A stretch of 64,000 nt of DNA from Chloroflexota bacterium (lineage in GTDB: Bacteria; Chloroflexota; Anaerolineae; JAAYZQ01), in assembly GCA_018606645.1 (NCBI GenBank), contig JAGVRI010000004.1, positions 1 to 64,000 on the forward strand. Direction: 5' to 3'. Below the pieces are notes generated by a model. That model was not told the origin of the DNA. It worked only from the letters and a program-made list of their open reading frames with translations, and ran no database searches. This document shows, one piece after another, positions 1 to 7,704 of this stretch (within the stretch, counting starts at the first letter, position 1; each line of letters opens with the position of its first letter). The translations under genes and the position numbers were made by a program.

Positions 1-1
1 G

Positions 2-505
2 ATTGTCTATTGTGGTAGCCTGGAACGGATCGACTTTGGTGAGGAGATGGAGTCCAAGGGGTTTGTGGTCGCCGATGTGCGCCGGGGTCACACCGAATGG
101 GAGTTTCGCCCAGTGAACGCTCGCCGATTTGTCACGATTCGCGCCGACGTGCGTGCTGAGACAGACCCGGCCTCCTCCGTTCTGGAGACCATTGCTCGCC
201 ACCGGCTTCGCGATGCAGTGGTCCGGGTGATCGTCCAGGCGCGCGCCGAACAGGAGGGGGTTCTCCGTGACGCCGATATCCGCCGGGCGTTGAACGAGGC
301 CTATTTCGTCGCCGGCGTCAGTTTTGAGATCGAACGGGCTTATCGCCAACGGTTGGGCGAGGCATCGCCAGAAGGATTATCTCCGACAGAATTGTTGACC
401 CGCTATCTGGAAAGCAAAGGGACGCCTCCGCAGCGGATCGAGACGTTACTCCAATATGCGGAGGAGATTTTCCAGGAAGTCCAGGGAACCTTGGATCATG
501 CTTAG
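2..505 (+). CDS. sbcD: Exonuclease SbcD/Mre11-like, C-terminal part (5' truncated by window edge)
   Basis: The reading frame is open from base 2 and runs into the window from the left, so only the last 167 residues are visible. The first visible residues (IVYCGSLERIDFGEE) match the end of the SbcD/Mre11 phosphoesterase domain, where a Y-x-GS-x-ER-x-DFGE motif is typical. The rest would be the capping and C-terminal helical region. SbcD is the nuclease subunit of SbcCD, which cleaves DNA ends and hairpins in repair. The stop codon overlaps the start of the next gene by 8 bases (ATGCTTAG), indicating translational coupling. The metal-binding N-terminal motifs lie outside the window. Confident in family; full length unknown. 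Confidence 0.8.
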   Translation: MVYCGSLERIDFGEEMESKGFVVADVRRGHTEWEFRPVNARRFVTIRADVRAETDPASSVLETIARHRLRDAVVRVIVQARAEQEGVLRDADIRRALNEAYFVAGVSFEIERAYRQRLGEASPEGLSPTELLTRYLESKGTPPQRIETLLQYAEEIFQEVQGTLDHA

Positions 506-1508
506 GCGATGGCAGTTCTGGCTGGGGCTGGCCATCAGTGTCGTCTTTCTGTACCTGGCCCTCAAGGACCTGGCTCTGGACCAGGTATGGTTCTACATCA
601 AGACCGGCAATTACTGGTGGCTGTTCCCGAGTGTCACTATCTATTTCTTTGGTGTGTGGGCGCGTACCTGGCGCTGGCATTACATGCTTCGAGCCCTCAA
701 GCCGATCCCCTTGGGTCGGTTGTTCCCGGTGGTGTGCATCGGCTATATGGGCAACAACATTTATCCGGCCCGGATTGGCGAGCTGTTGCGCGCCTATGTG
801 CTGAAACGGAAGGAATCGGTCAGCATTGCCGCGAGCCTGGCGACCATCCTGATCGAGCGGATCTTTGATGGGGTGGTGATGCTCCTCTTTGTCTTCATCG
901 GCTTGCCGCTGGTCCCTTCCCTTCCCTCAAACTGGCGACAGTTTGTCATCTTTTTCAGCCTGCTCTTTTTCGGTGCGCTGGGAGCTTTTTTCGTCTTGGC
1001 GGCCTCGCCGCGACGGGCCCAGCTTCTGTACAACTGGACGATTGATCGTCTAGTGCCTGGCCGGTTCCGTGAACCGGTGCGCGGCTTTGCCGATCGCTTC
1101 ATGGAAGGCCTCTATTTTCTGCGCAGCGGGCGCGACGTAGTCATGATCTTTGTTACCTCTCTGGTGGTATGGCTGGCCGAAACGGGCAAGTACTGGTTTG
1201 TGATGCACGCCTTCGATTTTCAGGTGTCGTTCTTTGCCTTGATGCTGATGAATGGCGTGGTCAACCTCTTTACTACCATTCCCTCAGCCCCCGGCTACGT
1301 GGGCACCTTTGACGAGCCGGGCATCGAGATCCTGAAAGTGTTTCACGTCGAGCCCGAGATCGCGGGAGCCTACACCCTGGTGCTCCACGCCGCCCTGTGG
1401 CTGCCGATCACCGCCTTGGGGGCGTTCTATATGTGGCGCGAAAGCCTTTCCTGGCGCGATCTGGGCGCAGCATCCAGGATTGCCAAGGGCCAGCCCGAAG
1501 GCGGTTGA
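498..1508 (+). CDS. Lysylphosphatidylglycerol synthase TM region / flippase-like (UPF0104) membrane protein
   Basis: A 336-residue integral membrane protein with about eight hydrophobic segments. It resembles the UPF0104/TIGR00374 family, which is related to the transmembrane half of MprF. Recognisable features are the N-terminal helix, the GYMGNNIYPARIGELLRAY stretch (roughly residues 83-101, a family signature with N-I-x-P-x-R-x-GE) and the IPSAPGYVGTFD segment near residue 260. The ATG at 498 is chosen because it overlaps the upstream sbcD stop and begins just before the first helix; an in-frame start at 456 would lie inside sbcD. The substrate is unknown; lipid or polyprenyl-glycan handling is the usual inference. 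No synthase domain is attached. Confidence 0.8.
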   Translation: MLRRWQFWLGLAISVVFLYLALKDLALDQVWFYIKTGNYWWLFPSVTIYFFGVWARTWRWHYMLRALKPIPLGRLFPVVCIGYMGNNIYPARIGELLRAYVLKRKESVSIAASLATILIERIFDGVVMLLFVFIGLPLVPSLPSNWRQFVIFFSLLFFGALGAFFVLAASPRRAQLLYNWTIDRLVPGRFREPVRGFADRFMEGLYFLRSGRDVVMIFVTSLVVWLAETGKYWFVMHAFDFQVSFFALMLMNGVVNLFTTIPSAPGYVGTFDEPGIEILKVFHVEPEIAGAYTLVLHAALWLPITALGAFYMWRESLSWRDLGAASRIAKGQPEGG

Positions 1509-1539
1509 CGGTGGGATTCGCCCCGAATCTGCTGGGGAT

Positions 1540-1830
1540 CTATCCACCGGCGACCGGCAGGAAAAGCGAGAGCCGGTCGCCGTCCTTCAGGGAAATGTCC
1601 GCAGCTTTGTCCAACGGCAGAGGTCGGGTGTTGAGAAAGAGGGAGTACACGACCTGCTCCAGGAGCCTGGGCAACCCTTTTCCCCGCAACCCTTCCTCAA
1701 AATCGGGATACCGCCTTGACAGTTCGTGCAGCACGTCGGCCACGGTGGCGCCGTCGGGCATGGTAAGGATACACTTGCTCTCGCCCACGACCTGGGACAA
1801 AGGAGCTCCGAATCGCACGGTGATCTTCAT
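1540..1830 (-). CDS. MoaD/ThiS-like ubiquitin-fold sulfur carrier protein
   Basis: A 96-residue protein beginning MKITVRFGAPL and ending in Gly-Gly (LFLPVAGG), the hallmark of MoaD/ThiS beta-grasp sulfur carriers whose C-terminus is adenylated and thiocarboxylated. The central PDGATVADVLHELSRRYP and SLKDGDRLSLFLPV segments are also family-typical. A strong ribosome site (AGGAGG) lies 7 bases upstream of the ATG at 1830. It follows the unknown gene 1861-2553 by only 30 bases on the same strand, so the two are probably co-transcribed. No E1-like activating enzyme, MoaE, thiamine gene or tungsten/molybdenum enzyme is visible nearby, so the pathway it serves cannot be named. Confidence 0.85.
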   Translation of the reverse strand: MKITVRFGAPLSQVVGESKCILTMPDGATVADVLHELSRRYPDFEEGLRGKGLPRLLEQVVYSLFLNTRPLPLDKAADISLKDGDRLSLFLPVAGG

Positions 1831-1860
1831 CGGTAATCCTCCTGGCTGGACGGAATCCTT

Positions 1861-2553
1861 TTACTCAGGAGGCAGCGGTAGCAGACCGCCCTGCTGCTCG
1901 ATCTCGGCGCGGATCGTGCGCAAACACCCGTCGAGATCCGAGGTGACGCTTTCTGGGGAGAAGGACAAGATGAGGCCCGGCTCTCCGTCTCGTGCGTCGT
2001 CAGCGACGGTGATCGCCACCACTCCCTTCCGACAGGGCAGCGCCAGGGGAACGAGATATTCGACTGCTGCTTCTCGCACCGGGTACCATCGTTCTGGCAG
2101 CAGGTCCATCTCCCGCAGGGCATGGTACAGGCGGTCGACAAAGGGATCGCCTTCGATAAACAGGTCGTTAATCTCCTGCGCAGCCTGGAATCGATCCCAG
2201 GTGGTGTGGATGAAGGTGATCCGCCGCCAACGTCGGCTCACGATGGGCGGTTCCCGCCTCTGGAGGGGACCTAGCTGCAGCTTATAATATGGCTCAAGAG
2301 CGCGGGGATGATCGGTTTCCTCTGGCAGCAGGTCGCGACGGGTGACCAGTTCATGGCCCAATCGCCGGGCATAATAATGGATGGCCCATTTCTGTTCGCC
2401 AAAAGCCGCCGTGAAATAAAAGGCCACATACTCAAAGAACACACCTGGCGTGATCCTGTGTTCGGGTATGCGGTACCAGCCCTGCTCGCGGGCGATCTCG
2501 AAATCCTTGGGGCGGCTCATGACCGCAACCAGAACCCGGTCTTCTGGATACAT
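1861..2553 (-). CDS. Conserved hypothetical protein, soluble, 230 aa
   Basis: I do not recognise a named family. Proteins resembling this one, with the segments EQGWYRIPEHR, FTAAFGEQKWAIHYYARR and RRWRRITFIHTTWDRFQAAQEINDLF, are my recollection of Chloroflexota hypothetical proteins. It is soluble, rich in Arg/Glu/aromatics, and has no obvious metal or nucleotide motif. The ATG at 2553 is chosen because it has AAGGGTG upstream and a near-consensus promoter 41 bases before it; longer in-frame openings upstream would cross that promoter. It precedes the MoaD/ThiS-like gene by 30 bases, which suggests a functional pair. Function not assigned. Confidence 0.7.
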   Translation of the reverse strand: MYPEDRVLVAVMSRPKDFEIAREQGWYRIPEHRITPGVFFEYVAFYFTAAFGEQKWAIHYYARRLGHELVTRRDLLPEETDHPRALEPYYKLQLGPLQRREPPIVSRRWRRITFIHTTWDRFQAAQEINDLFIEGDPFVDRLYHALREMDLLPERWYPVREAAVEYLVPLALPCRKGVVAITVADDARDGEPGLILSFSPESVTSDLDGCLRTIRAEIEQQGGLLPLPPE

Positions 2554-2593
2554 CGTTTTCACCCTTCCAAGACCCTTATCTGAGCCGCATTCG

Positions 2594-2622
2594 ATTATAG
2601 CGCATCTGGGGGCGTCATGCAA
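2594..2622 (-). promoter_or_regulatory. Promoter for gene 1861-2553 and the sulfur carrier
   Basis: On the minus strand, TTGCAT (2617-2622) and a perfect TATAAT (2594-2599) are separated by 17 bases. The predicted transcript starts about 30 bases before the ATG at 2553. Confidence 0.75.
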
Positions 2623-2788
2623 TTTGCTATGGCGACAAACCGGCTCATCCGAGTTGCTCGACGAGGACCATGCGCCAGATCTCATACCATCCCCGGCCGG
2701 GTGCGGCGGATGATCAAAATCATACCGACAGCATCCCGCCTGTAGTATCATGGACATGGAACGATATCACGCTGAAGAGGACAATGCC

Positions 2789-3052
2789 ATGCAGGTCAGC
2801 CAGCCGATTCGACGCATCACCGCCGACAGTCTGGTCCGGCAGGTGGTGGAATGCTATCCGCAGACCATTTTGGTTTTTGCCCGCCATGGGCTGAATTGTG
2901 TCGGTTGTTACATCTCACCCTATCACACCATTGCCGATAGCGCCCGCGAATATGCTCTGTCTCTCGAACCGCTGCTGGACGATCTGAACCGGGCTGTGGC
3001 TCCCGGCGATCCAAGGGAGTCCTCCCGCCCGGCTGGGCGCCACGACGGATGA
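2789..3052 (+). CDS. DUF1858 / hybrid-cluster-associated redox disulfide domain protein
   Basis: About 87 residues. The segment from IRRITADSLVRQVVECYPQ to LNCVGCYISPYHTIADSA fits DUF1858, a small helical domain with a CxxC (here CVGC) found alone or attached to hybrid-cluster and other redox proteins. The C-terminal tail (AVAPGDPRESSRPAGRHDG) is low-complexity. The ATG at 2789 has AGAGG upstream; an alternative ATG at 2750 lies in what looks like the promoter (TAGTAT at 2743). It is divergent from the gene at 2553. A redox or metal-binding role is inferred from the cysteine pair. Confidence 0.75.
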   Translation: MQVSQPIRRITADSLVRQVVECYPQTILVFARHGLNCVGCYISPYHTIADSAREYALSLEPLLDDLNRAVAPGDPRESSRPAGRHDG

Positions 3053-3102
3053 GAATATCCGTGGGCTGACGGCTGAAGCCGCGCCAGGGAGGTCTGGAGT
3101 AA

Positions 3103-3121
3103 GACAAACCTCCGGTTTGTC
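3103..3121. repeat. Perfect 8-bp hairpin GACAAACC-TCC-GGTTTGTC
   Basis: A short perfect inverted repeat in the gene-free stretch after the DUF1858 gene. No T-tract follows, so it is more like a REP-type palindrome than an intrinsic terminator, although it could stabilise the 3' end of the upstream mRNA. Confidence 0.55.
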
Positions 3122-3132
3122 GGGGCGTGCGC

Positions 3133-3164
3133 CAGTAGGGGCGACCGGCTGGTCGCTCCTACTG
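3133..3164. repeat. 14-bp inverted repeat around CAGTAGGGGCGACC
   Basis: Left arm CAGTAGGGGCGACC and right arm GGTCGCTCCTACTG pair with one G-U, separated by GGCT. The GTAGGGGCGACC core looks like a dispersed palindrome, but only one full copy is present here. A second stretch containing the related GTAGGGGCGGG lies at about 7399. It is one of several palindromes packed between 3100 and 3290. Confidence 0.6.
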
Positions 3165-3226
3165 CGGCGTTGGTCGTCGGCCAGCCGAAAACTTCGGGGA
3201 CGATTTCAATCGCGGATCATCGGAGC

Positions 3227-3287
3227 GCGAAATGAATTTCGCATTACGGTTTCACCACCATCAGTGGTAACGCGAAATTCATTTCGC
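3227..3287. repeat. Pair of GCGAAATnnATTTCGC palindromes upstream of the unknown gene
   Basis: Two 16-base palindromes, GCGAAATGAATTTCGC (3227-3242) and GCGAAATTCATTTCGC (3272-3287), each followed by ATTACGG. Between them lies a small ACCAC-CATCA-GTGGT hairpin. A second pair of the same family sits at 4044-4106 on the other side of gene 3415-4005. No transposase is present, so this looks like a MITE/REP-type element. Confidence 0.75.
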
Positions 3288-3301
3288 ATTACGGGTATCC
3301 G

Positions 3302-3415
3302 GTCCGAGCCCCGGAAACCGTCTTTTCCAACGACACCTATCTGTTTGACAAGATGACCTTTGAAATGGTAAAAGTAATCGAGGAAGGTAAGCAGACGGTT
3401 TATCTGAGGTTCTGA
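3302..3415 (+). pseudogene. Possible C-terminal remnant of a protein gene, or short coupled ORF
   Basis: The frame ending at TGA 3413-3415 encodes a protein-like tail (from VRAPETVFSNDTYLF to KQTVYLRF) whose upstream part is formed only by the palindromic repeats. It could be the 3' end of a gene cut off by repeat insertion. Alternatively it could be a 20-codon ORF from ATG 3353 that couples by TGATG to the gene at 3415. No family recognised. A TTGACA at 3345-3350 with a weak TAAAAG 18 bases on may be a promoter for the following gene. Confidence 0.25.
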
Positions 3416-4005
3416 TGACGATCGAGGAAGGGGTTCGACTGGGGGATTCGCTGCGCCCGAGCAACCTCCCCCTGACCACCACGGTGATTGACAAGTCAGG
3501 CGGGGCCTACCCGACCGAGGACTGGGAAGCCACCTACTTTAGCACCAGCCGTCAGGGAACTCTGACCGCTCACCGGGTCACGGTCCGGATGCCGGCAGGA
3601 CTGGCTGAGGTGTGTCCGCCCATCCGCATTGGCCAGCCGGGGTGCATCTATGCCGTGCGGCGGTGGGGGTTCGCCCTGCGACCCTCGGTGCTGGAAGCGG
3701 TGGGCTTTGATCCCTCTTTGTTTCTGGCCGCTGAGGACGACGCCAGCCTGTTGCGGGCGATGCTCCACGCTGCTACGTTCGAGTTGCCCGGGGAGTTTGT
3801 GATCGCCAGCCCGGAACATCCCTTTCGACTGGTGGCGCCGGATGGGCGGTTACGTGGCAGCTCGATGGCATGGCGGACCTACCTGGGGGCCCTGTCGTTC
3901 TTTGTCTCCGGGGGGCAGGTGGATGCCTCTTTCCTGCGGCTGTGGGCCGAAGCACCGGAAAGCTACGATCAGGCCGTGGACATCTGCCTGACGGCCCTTC
4001 GCTGA
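3415..4005 (+). CDS. Hypothetical protein, 196 aa, bracketed by palindromic repeats
   Basis: Not recognised. The product is soluble with no signal peptide or membrane helix. The N-terminal third is extended and Thr-rich (LRPSNLPLTTTVIDKSGGAYP), the middle has RMPAGLAEVCPPIRIGQPG, and the C-terminal half (ALRPSVLEAVGFDPSLFLAAEDD to the end) looks helical. Codon use resembles neighbouring genes (GC-rich third positions), which supports it being a real gene. The ATG overlaps an upstream stop (TGATG), and AGGAAGG lies only downstream of it, so the start is tentative. Pairs of matching palindromes lie about 130 bases upstream and 40 bases downstream, as if the gene were part of a small mobile cassette. 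No function assigned. Confidence 0.6.
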   Translation: MTIEEGVRLGDSLRPSNLPLTTTVIDKSGGAYPTEDWEATYFSTSRQGTLTAHRVTVRMPAGLAEVCPPIRIGQPGCIYAVRRWGFALRPSVLEAVGFDPSLFLAAEDDASLLRAMLHAATFELPGEFVIASPEHPFRLVAPDGRLRGSSMAWRTYLGALSFFVSGGQVDASFLRLWAEAPESYDQAVDICLTALR

Positions 4006-4043
4006 CCAGCGCCTGTCCGAAACCCCGTTGAAAATGCAGTACG

Positions 4044-4106
4044 GCGAAATCAATTTCGCACTACCTCTTGCGGCGGCGCAGCAGTAAGGCGAAATGTATT
4101 TTCGCC
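4044..4106. repeat. Second pair of GCGAAAT-type palindromes downstream of the unknown gene
   Basis: GCGAAATCAATTTCGC (4044-4059) and the slightly degenerate GGCGAAATGTATTTTCGCC (4088-4106), each preceded by CAGTA. They belong to the same family as the pair at 3227-3287. Confidence 0.7.
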
Positions 4107-4118
4107 TCGGATGAAGAG

Positions 4119-4487
4119 TCAGCCAGTGTAGGGCCTAACCTGGACCGCCTGGGGGCCCTTCGGTGACTCGATCACCTCGTACAGTACCTCCTGTCCCTCG
4201 GGTAGAGGAGGTAGAGTGCCTGCTTCGGTCAGGGGGATGCCGGCGCGGTGGACAAATATCTCCTTGCCGTCATCATCAATGATAAAGCCGTAGCCCTTTT
4301 CGGCGCTGAACCATTTGATCCGACCGTGAAGCCGACCACCGTACTTGACCCGGCGGGTACAGGATTCACACAGGTCTGGGACGGTCACCGTCTGCCCCCT
4401 TTCGGCCATCTGACGCTGGGCTTCCACGGTGAATACGAATCGTTTGCCGCACCCCTGACACGTGACCAGGGTATCGCGAAAGCTCAT
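4119..4487 (-). CDS. Zinc-ribbon plus cold-shock domain protein
   Basis: 122 residues. The N-terminal part carries two cysteine pairs (CQGC near residues 10-13, CESC near 40-43), forming a zinc ribbon of the kind often placed before cold-shock domains. The C-terminal part is a cold-shock domain with an RNP1-like motif (GRIKWFSAEKGYGFI) and a variant of RNP2 (EIFVHRAGI). It should bind single-stranded nucleic acid, acting as an RNA chaperone or regulator. The ribosome site AAGGAGGAG is 7 bases before the ATG at 4487. It lies 57 bases downstream of the topoisomerase gene on the same strand and could be co-transcribed with it. Confidence 0.85.
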   Translation of the reverse strand: MSFRDTLVTCQGCGKRFVFTVEAQRQMAERGQTVTVPDLCESCTRRVKYGGRLHGRIKWFSAEKGYGFIIDDDGKEIFVHRAGIPLTEAGTLPPLPEGQEVLYEVIESPKGPQAVQVRPYTG

Positions 4488-4544
4488 CTGAGTTCTCCTC
4501 CTTCATGGTGAGCGGCTGGCATGGAATGAACGATTAGCTCCCCT

Positions 4545-7196
4545 TTACGCCTGAGACCTGGTTCGCGTCCTCGATGGCTTGGGACCGGACTGAGGTGATA
4601 CCGTTTCGTCCTGTCCGGTTTTGGAAACCGACCGCTTCCGGCTGCCTGCTCCAGGGCTAGCTGGCGCCTGTCCCGCGGTTTTGGAGCGCCGGGAAGTGGG
4701 TTGGGTCGGTTTGGCAGCCTCCACGGATGGAGCGGACCCGCCAGCCGGTTTCGTCCCGGCCAATACGGTCAGCCAGGCCGGCCCCCCGCTCTTTTCCGGT
4801 TCGACGTAGGGCTCTTTGGAACCGGGTGGGTGCCGGTAACCGACGACTGACCGGCCGGTGGAATAAAAGTCGGTCACCGCCAGTTTCGTCACACGTCCCC
4901 TGGCGGTCGTCAGGACGATTTCATCCTGCTCGTTGGCCACCGCGGCGACGGCCAACAGGCCGCTCTTCGGCGACACCTTTGCCGCCTGAACCCCGCCACC
5001 ATAGCGCTTCTGGACCGGGAACTCTTTGACCGGTGTGCGCTTGCCAAACCCCAGGTCGCTGAGGGTCACCAGGAATGCATCGTCGCGGGCAATCCCCATG
5101 CCCACCAGCATGTCCTCTGAACTGAGCTTGATGGCCAGCAACCCACCAGCCGGCAGGCCCATGGGCCGCACCTCATCCTCGGCGAAGCGGATGGCTTTGC
5201 CCTGTCGCGTCACTAACAGGATCTGGTCCTGGCCGCTGGTCCGGACCGCCCAGGCTAACTGATCTCCTTTATCCAAGGCGATGGCAGTCACCGCACCCCG
5301 GCTGGAGGCAGCCAAATCGGACAGGGCGATCCGTTTGATGCGACCAAGGCGGGTGACCAGCGTCACATACGCCGGAGGCAACTCCTCGCCCTCGACCGGA
5401 TGAGCCAAGACCACGGCGCCGATCAATGTTTCACTTCCACCCAGATCGGTCAGGTGCTGGACCGGAGTGCTCTGTTCATCCGGAATCTGGTGAACGGGTA
5501 CCAGAGCAGCCCGCCCCGTGGCGGTGAAAAGGACCAGATCGTCCTGGGTATTGCCCCAGAGCTGCGCAATCGGAGCGGCTTTGGAGGAAACGCGAGGAAG
5601 AGAAGATGTCCGTCCAACCTGACCGTCCTTCCACAGGGTAATCAGCACCTCCTGCGCTTCGACCAGGTCCCGCGCGGTGTGATGACCTTTTTCCCGCTCG
5701 ACAATCCGGGTACGGCGGGCATCGCCATATCGGCTCTTGAGGGCGAGCAACTCCTCGCGGATCACCGCCCGGATCTTGGCCGGACTGCGCAACAGGCCCT
5801 CCAGATACTTGATCTCCTGCAGTTTTTCCTTGTGCTCGTCGGCGATCTTGCGCCGCTCCAGGGCTGCCAGGCGTTTGAGAGGCATGTCGAGAATGGCCTG
5901 TGCCTGGATTTCGGTCAGCTTGAGCAATTTCATCAGGTTGGTGCGAGCCGTGTCGGTCGTCTGCGAACGGCGGATGAGCGCGATAACTTCATCGATCATG
6001 TCCAGCGCCTTGAGCAGCCCTTCCAGAATATGGATGCGCTCTTTGGCCCGCTCTAGCAGGAACCGACTGCGGCGGGTGATGATCTCCTGGCGATGCTCCA
6101 GGTAATGGATCAACATCCGCTTCAGGGGCAATAAGCGAGGTTCGCCATCGACCAGCGCGACCATGGCCAGGCTGAAGGTAGATTGCATGGGAGTCAACTT
6201 GAACAACTGGGAGAGCACCTCGCGGGGCTCCACCGTGCGGGTCATCTCGATGCACAGGCGCATTCCCTGCCGGTCCGATTCGTCCCGAAGATCGGTGATC
6301 CCCTCCAGCCGGCCATCGCGGACCAGTTCGGCGATCCGCTCGATCAGGCGGCTCTTGTTCACCTGGTACGGCAATTCGGTAACGACAATGCGGCTGCGGC
6401 TGCGACTCATCTCCTCGATATGAACGTTGGCCTGGATCGTGATCTGACCGCGGCCCAGGGCATAGGCATTACGGATGAGATCAATGCGATCTCCGTTTTC
6501 ATCCTCGCCGGCGTAGCGATAGACCACGCCGCCGGTGGGGAAATCAGGCCCCTGGATAAAGCGGATGAGGTCTTCGACGGTGATATCATCCAGCTTGTGG
6601 TAGTGGTCAATCAGGTAGATCAGGGCGTCGCATACCTCGCCCAGATTGTGAGGGGGGATGTTGGTGGTCATGCCCACCGCGATCCCGGAGGTGCCGTTGA
6701 TCAACAGGTTGGGCAAGGCAGCGGGCAACACCGAGGGTTCAGAAAGGGTGCCGTCAAAGTTGGGGACGAAATCCACGGTATCCTTGTCGATATCCAGGAG
6801 CATCTCCTCGGTGATCGGCGCCAGACGGGCTTCGGTATAACGCATGGCGGCCGGGTTATCGCCGTCAATCGAACCAAAGTTGCCCTGGCCGTCCACCAGC
6901 ACGTAGCGTAGGCTAAAGTCCTGGGCCATACGAGCCATCGCCTCGTAGACGGCGGCGTCGCCATGGGGGTGGTATTTGCCCAACACCTCGCCAACGATAC
7001 GGGCGCTCTTTTTGTACGGCTTGTCGGAACGCAACCCCATATCGTACATGGCATACAGGATGCGACGCTGAACCGGTTTGAGACCATCGCGGACATCGGG
7101 CAGGGCGCGAGAGACGATGACGCTCATCGCATAGTCCAGGTAGGCGTCCTGCATCTCCTGGTTGATGTCAATCTGTCGAACTGTTCCAATCTCCAT
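4545..7196 (-). CDS. gyrA: DNA gyrase / topoisomerase IV subunit A
   Basis: 883 residues, typical length for a type IIA topoisomerase A subunit. The N-terminal breakage-reunion domain is complete, with HPHGD at 76-80 and the catalytic tyrosine in RYTEAR (Tyr120). The C-terminal beta-pinwheel follows (roughly 500-800), then a basic Ser/Pro-rich tail of about 60 residues. The canonical GyrA box (QRRGG[RK]G), expected in the first pinwheel blade, is not seen; that region reads [15 protein letters not shown] partial QKRYGGG lies in a later blade. Loss of the box is a ParC-like trait, so gyrase versus topoisomerase IV activity is open. The quinolone region has Ala81 and Glu85 where E. coli GyrA has Ser83 and Asp87. 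No B subunit is adjacent. Confidence 0.9.
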   Translation of the reverse strand: MEIGTVRQIDINQEMQDAYLDYAMSVIVSRALPDVRDGLKPVQRRILYAMYDMGLRSDKPYKKSARIVGEVLGKYHPHGDAAVYEAMARMAQDFSLRYVLVDGQGNFGSIDGDNPAAMRYTEARLAPITEEMLLDIDKDTVDFVPNFDGTLSEPSVLPAALPNLLINGTSGIAVGMTTNIPPHNLGEVCDALIYLIDHYHKLDDITVEDLIRFIQGPDFPTGGVVYRYAGEDENGDRIDLIRNAYALGRGQITIQANVHIEEMSRSRSRIVVTELPYQVNKSRLIERIAELVRDGRLEGITDLRDESDRQGMRLCIEMTRTVEPREVLSQLFKLTPMQSTFSLAMVALVDGEPRLLPLKRMLIHYLEHRQEIITRRSRFLLERAKERIHILEGLLKALDMIDEVIALIRRSQTTDTARTNLMKLLKLTEIQAQAILDMPLKRLAALERRKIADEHKEKLQEIKYLEGLLRSPAKIRAVIREELLALKSRYGDARRTRIVEREKGHHTARDLVEAQEVLITLWKDGQVGRTSSLPRVSSKAAPIAQLWGNTQDDLVLFTATGRAALVPVHQIPDEQSTPVQHLTDLGGSETLIGAVVLAHPVEGEELPPAYVTLVTRLGRIKRIALSDLAASSRGAVTAIALDKGDQLAWAVRTSGQDQILLVTRQGKAIRFAEDEVRPMGLPAGGLLAIKLSSEDMLVGMGIARDDAFLVTLSDLGFGKRTPVKEFPVQKRYGGGVQAAKVSPKSGLLAVAAVANEQDEIVLTTARGRVTKLAVTDFYSTGRSVVGYRHPPGSKEPYVEPEKSGGPAWLTVLAGTKPAGGSAPSVEAAKPTQPTSRRSKTAGQAPASPGAGSRKRSVSKTGQDETVSPQSGPKPSRTRTRSQA

Positions 7197-7280
7197 TGTC
7201 TTTCGTCCCGGGGAAGCCGGTCCCTTTTTACGACATCAAGTTTTTTGTTCCAGCGGAACTGGACAATCCATTTCACAAAT

Positions 7281-7309
7281 AATATATGTGATCTTGAGCG
7301 CTTTGTCAA
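7281..7309 (-). promoter_or_regulatory. gyrA promoter
   Basis: On the minus strand, a perfect TTGACA (7304-7309), a 17-base spacer and TATATT (7281-7286). The predicted start is about 80 bases before the gyrA ATG. Confidence 0.8.
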
Positions 7310-7436
7310 ACGAACTTGCCGGTCTCCCCGTGGATGACCTGGTGGGGCGCTTTTCAGATTTCTGGAAGGGAGGCCTCGTCTGAAGGCTCCGCACGTAGGG
7401 GCGGGTGGGGTCCTCCTGGTTCCCGATTCCAGAGCT

Positions 7437-7558
7437 CCAAGTCCAGCGGCCAGTGGGAGTGGAGGCTTCAGCCGGAACAGAATTGCGTAGCACCCAGCGA
7501 AAGCTTCTACTCCTGGGCCGTTCCGCAAAGCCGCAGCGGCCTGTCAATCTACGTTGCC
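7437..7558 (+). repeat. Dispersed repeat, copy 1 (GGCTTCAGCCGG family)
   Basis: About 120 bases that align, by eye, along nearly their whole length with 58346-58469, sharing CCAAGTCCAGC, GGGAGTG(G)A(G)GCTTCAGCCGGAAC, CAGC, CTTC and TCCTGGGCCGTT. The core GGAGTGGAGGCTTCAGCCGG also occurs at 29088-29133 and 37101-37159. Both long copies lie shortly upstream of a plus-strand promoter. No coding potential. The gene-free stretch 7310-7436 holds nothing else I recognise. Confidence 0.75.
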
Positions 7559-7592
7559 ACCACGTTGAGCCGTGTCCCGATCCGAATAGCTG

Positions 7593-7621
7593 TTGACAGT
7601 CGGGCGCTTCCATGCTATGCT
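7593..7621 (+). promoter_or_regulatory. Promoter for the membrane glycosyltransferase gene
   Basis: TTGACA (7593-7598), a 17-base spacer and TATGCT (7616-7621), about 77 bases before the chosen ATG at 7705. Confidence 0.75.
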
Positions 7622-7704
7622 GGTCGCATTCAACACACGGATCGAAAGGGGGGTCGGGGAACCTGAATCACAGGCTTTTCCACCGGGCGAAGAGCCAGGC
7701 GACA

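Noticed and set aside
1397-2287. 296-codon plus-strand frame opposite the sulfur carrier and its partner
   Set aside because: Ser/Arg-rich shadow without ribosome site; the minus-strand genes have a promoter and strong ribosome sites.
3103-3121. Terminator for the DUF1858 gene
   Set aside because: Good hairpin but no T-tract on either strand, and neighbouring palindromes suggest a repeat cluster.
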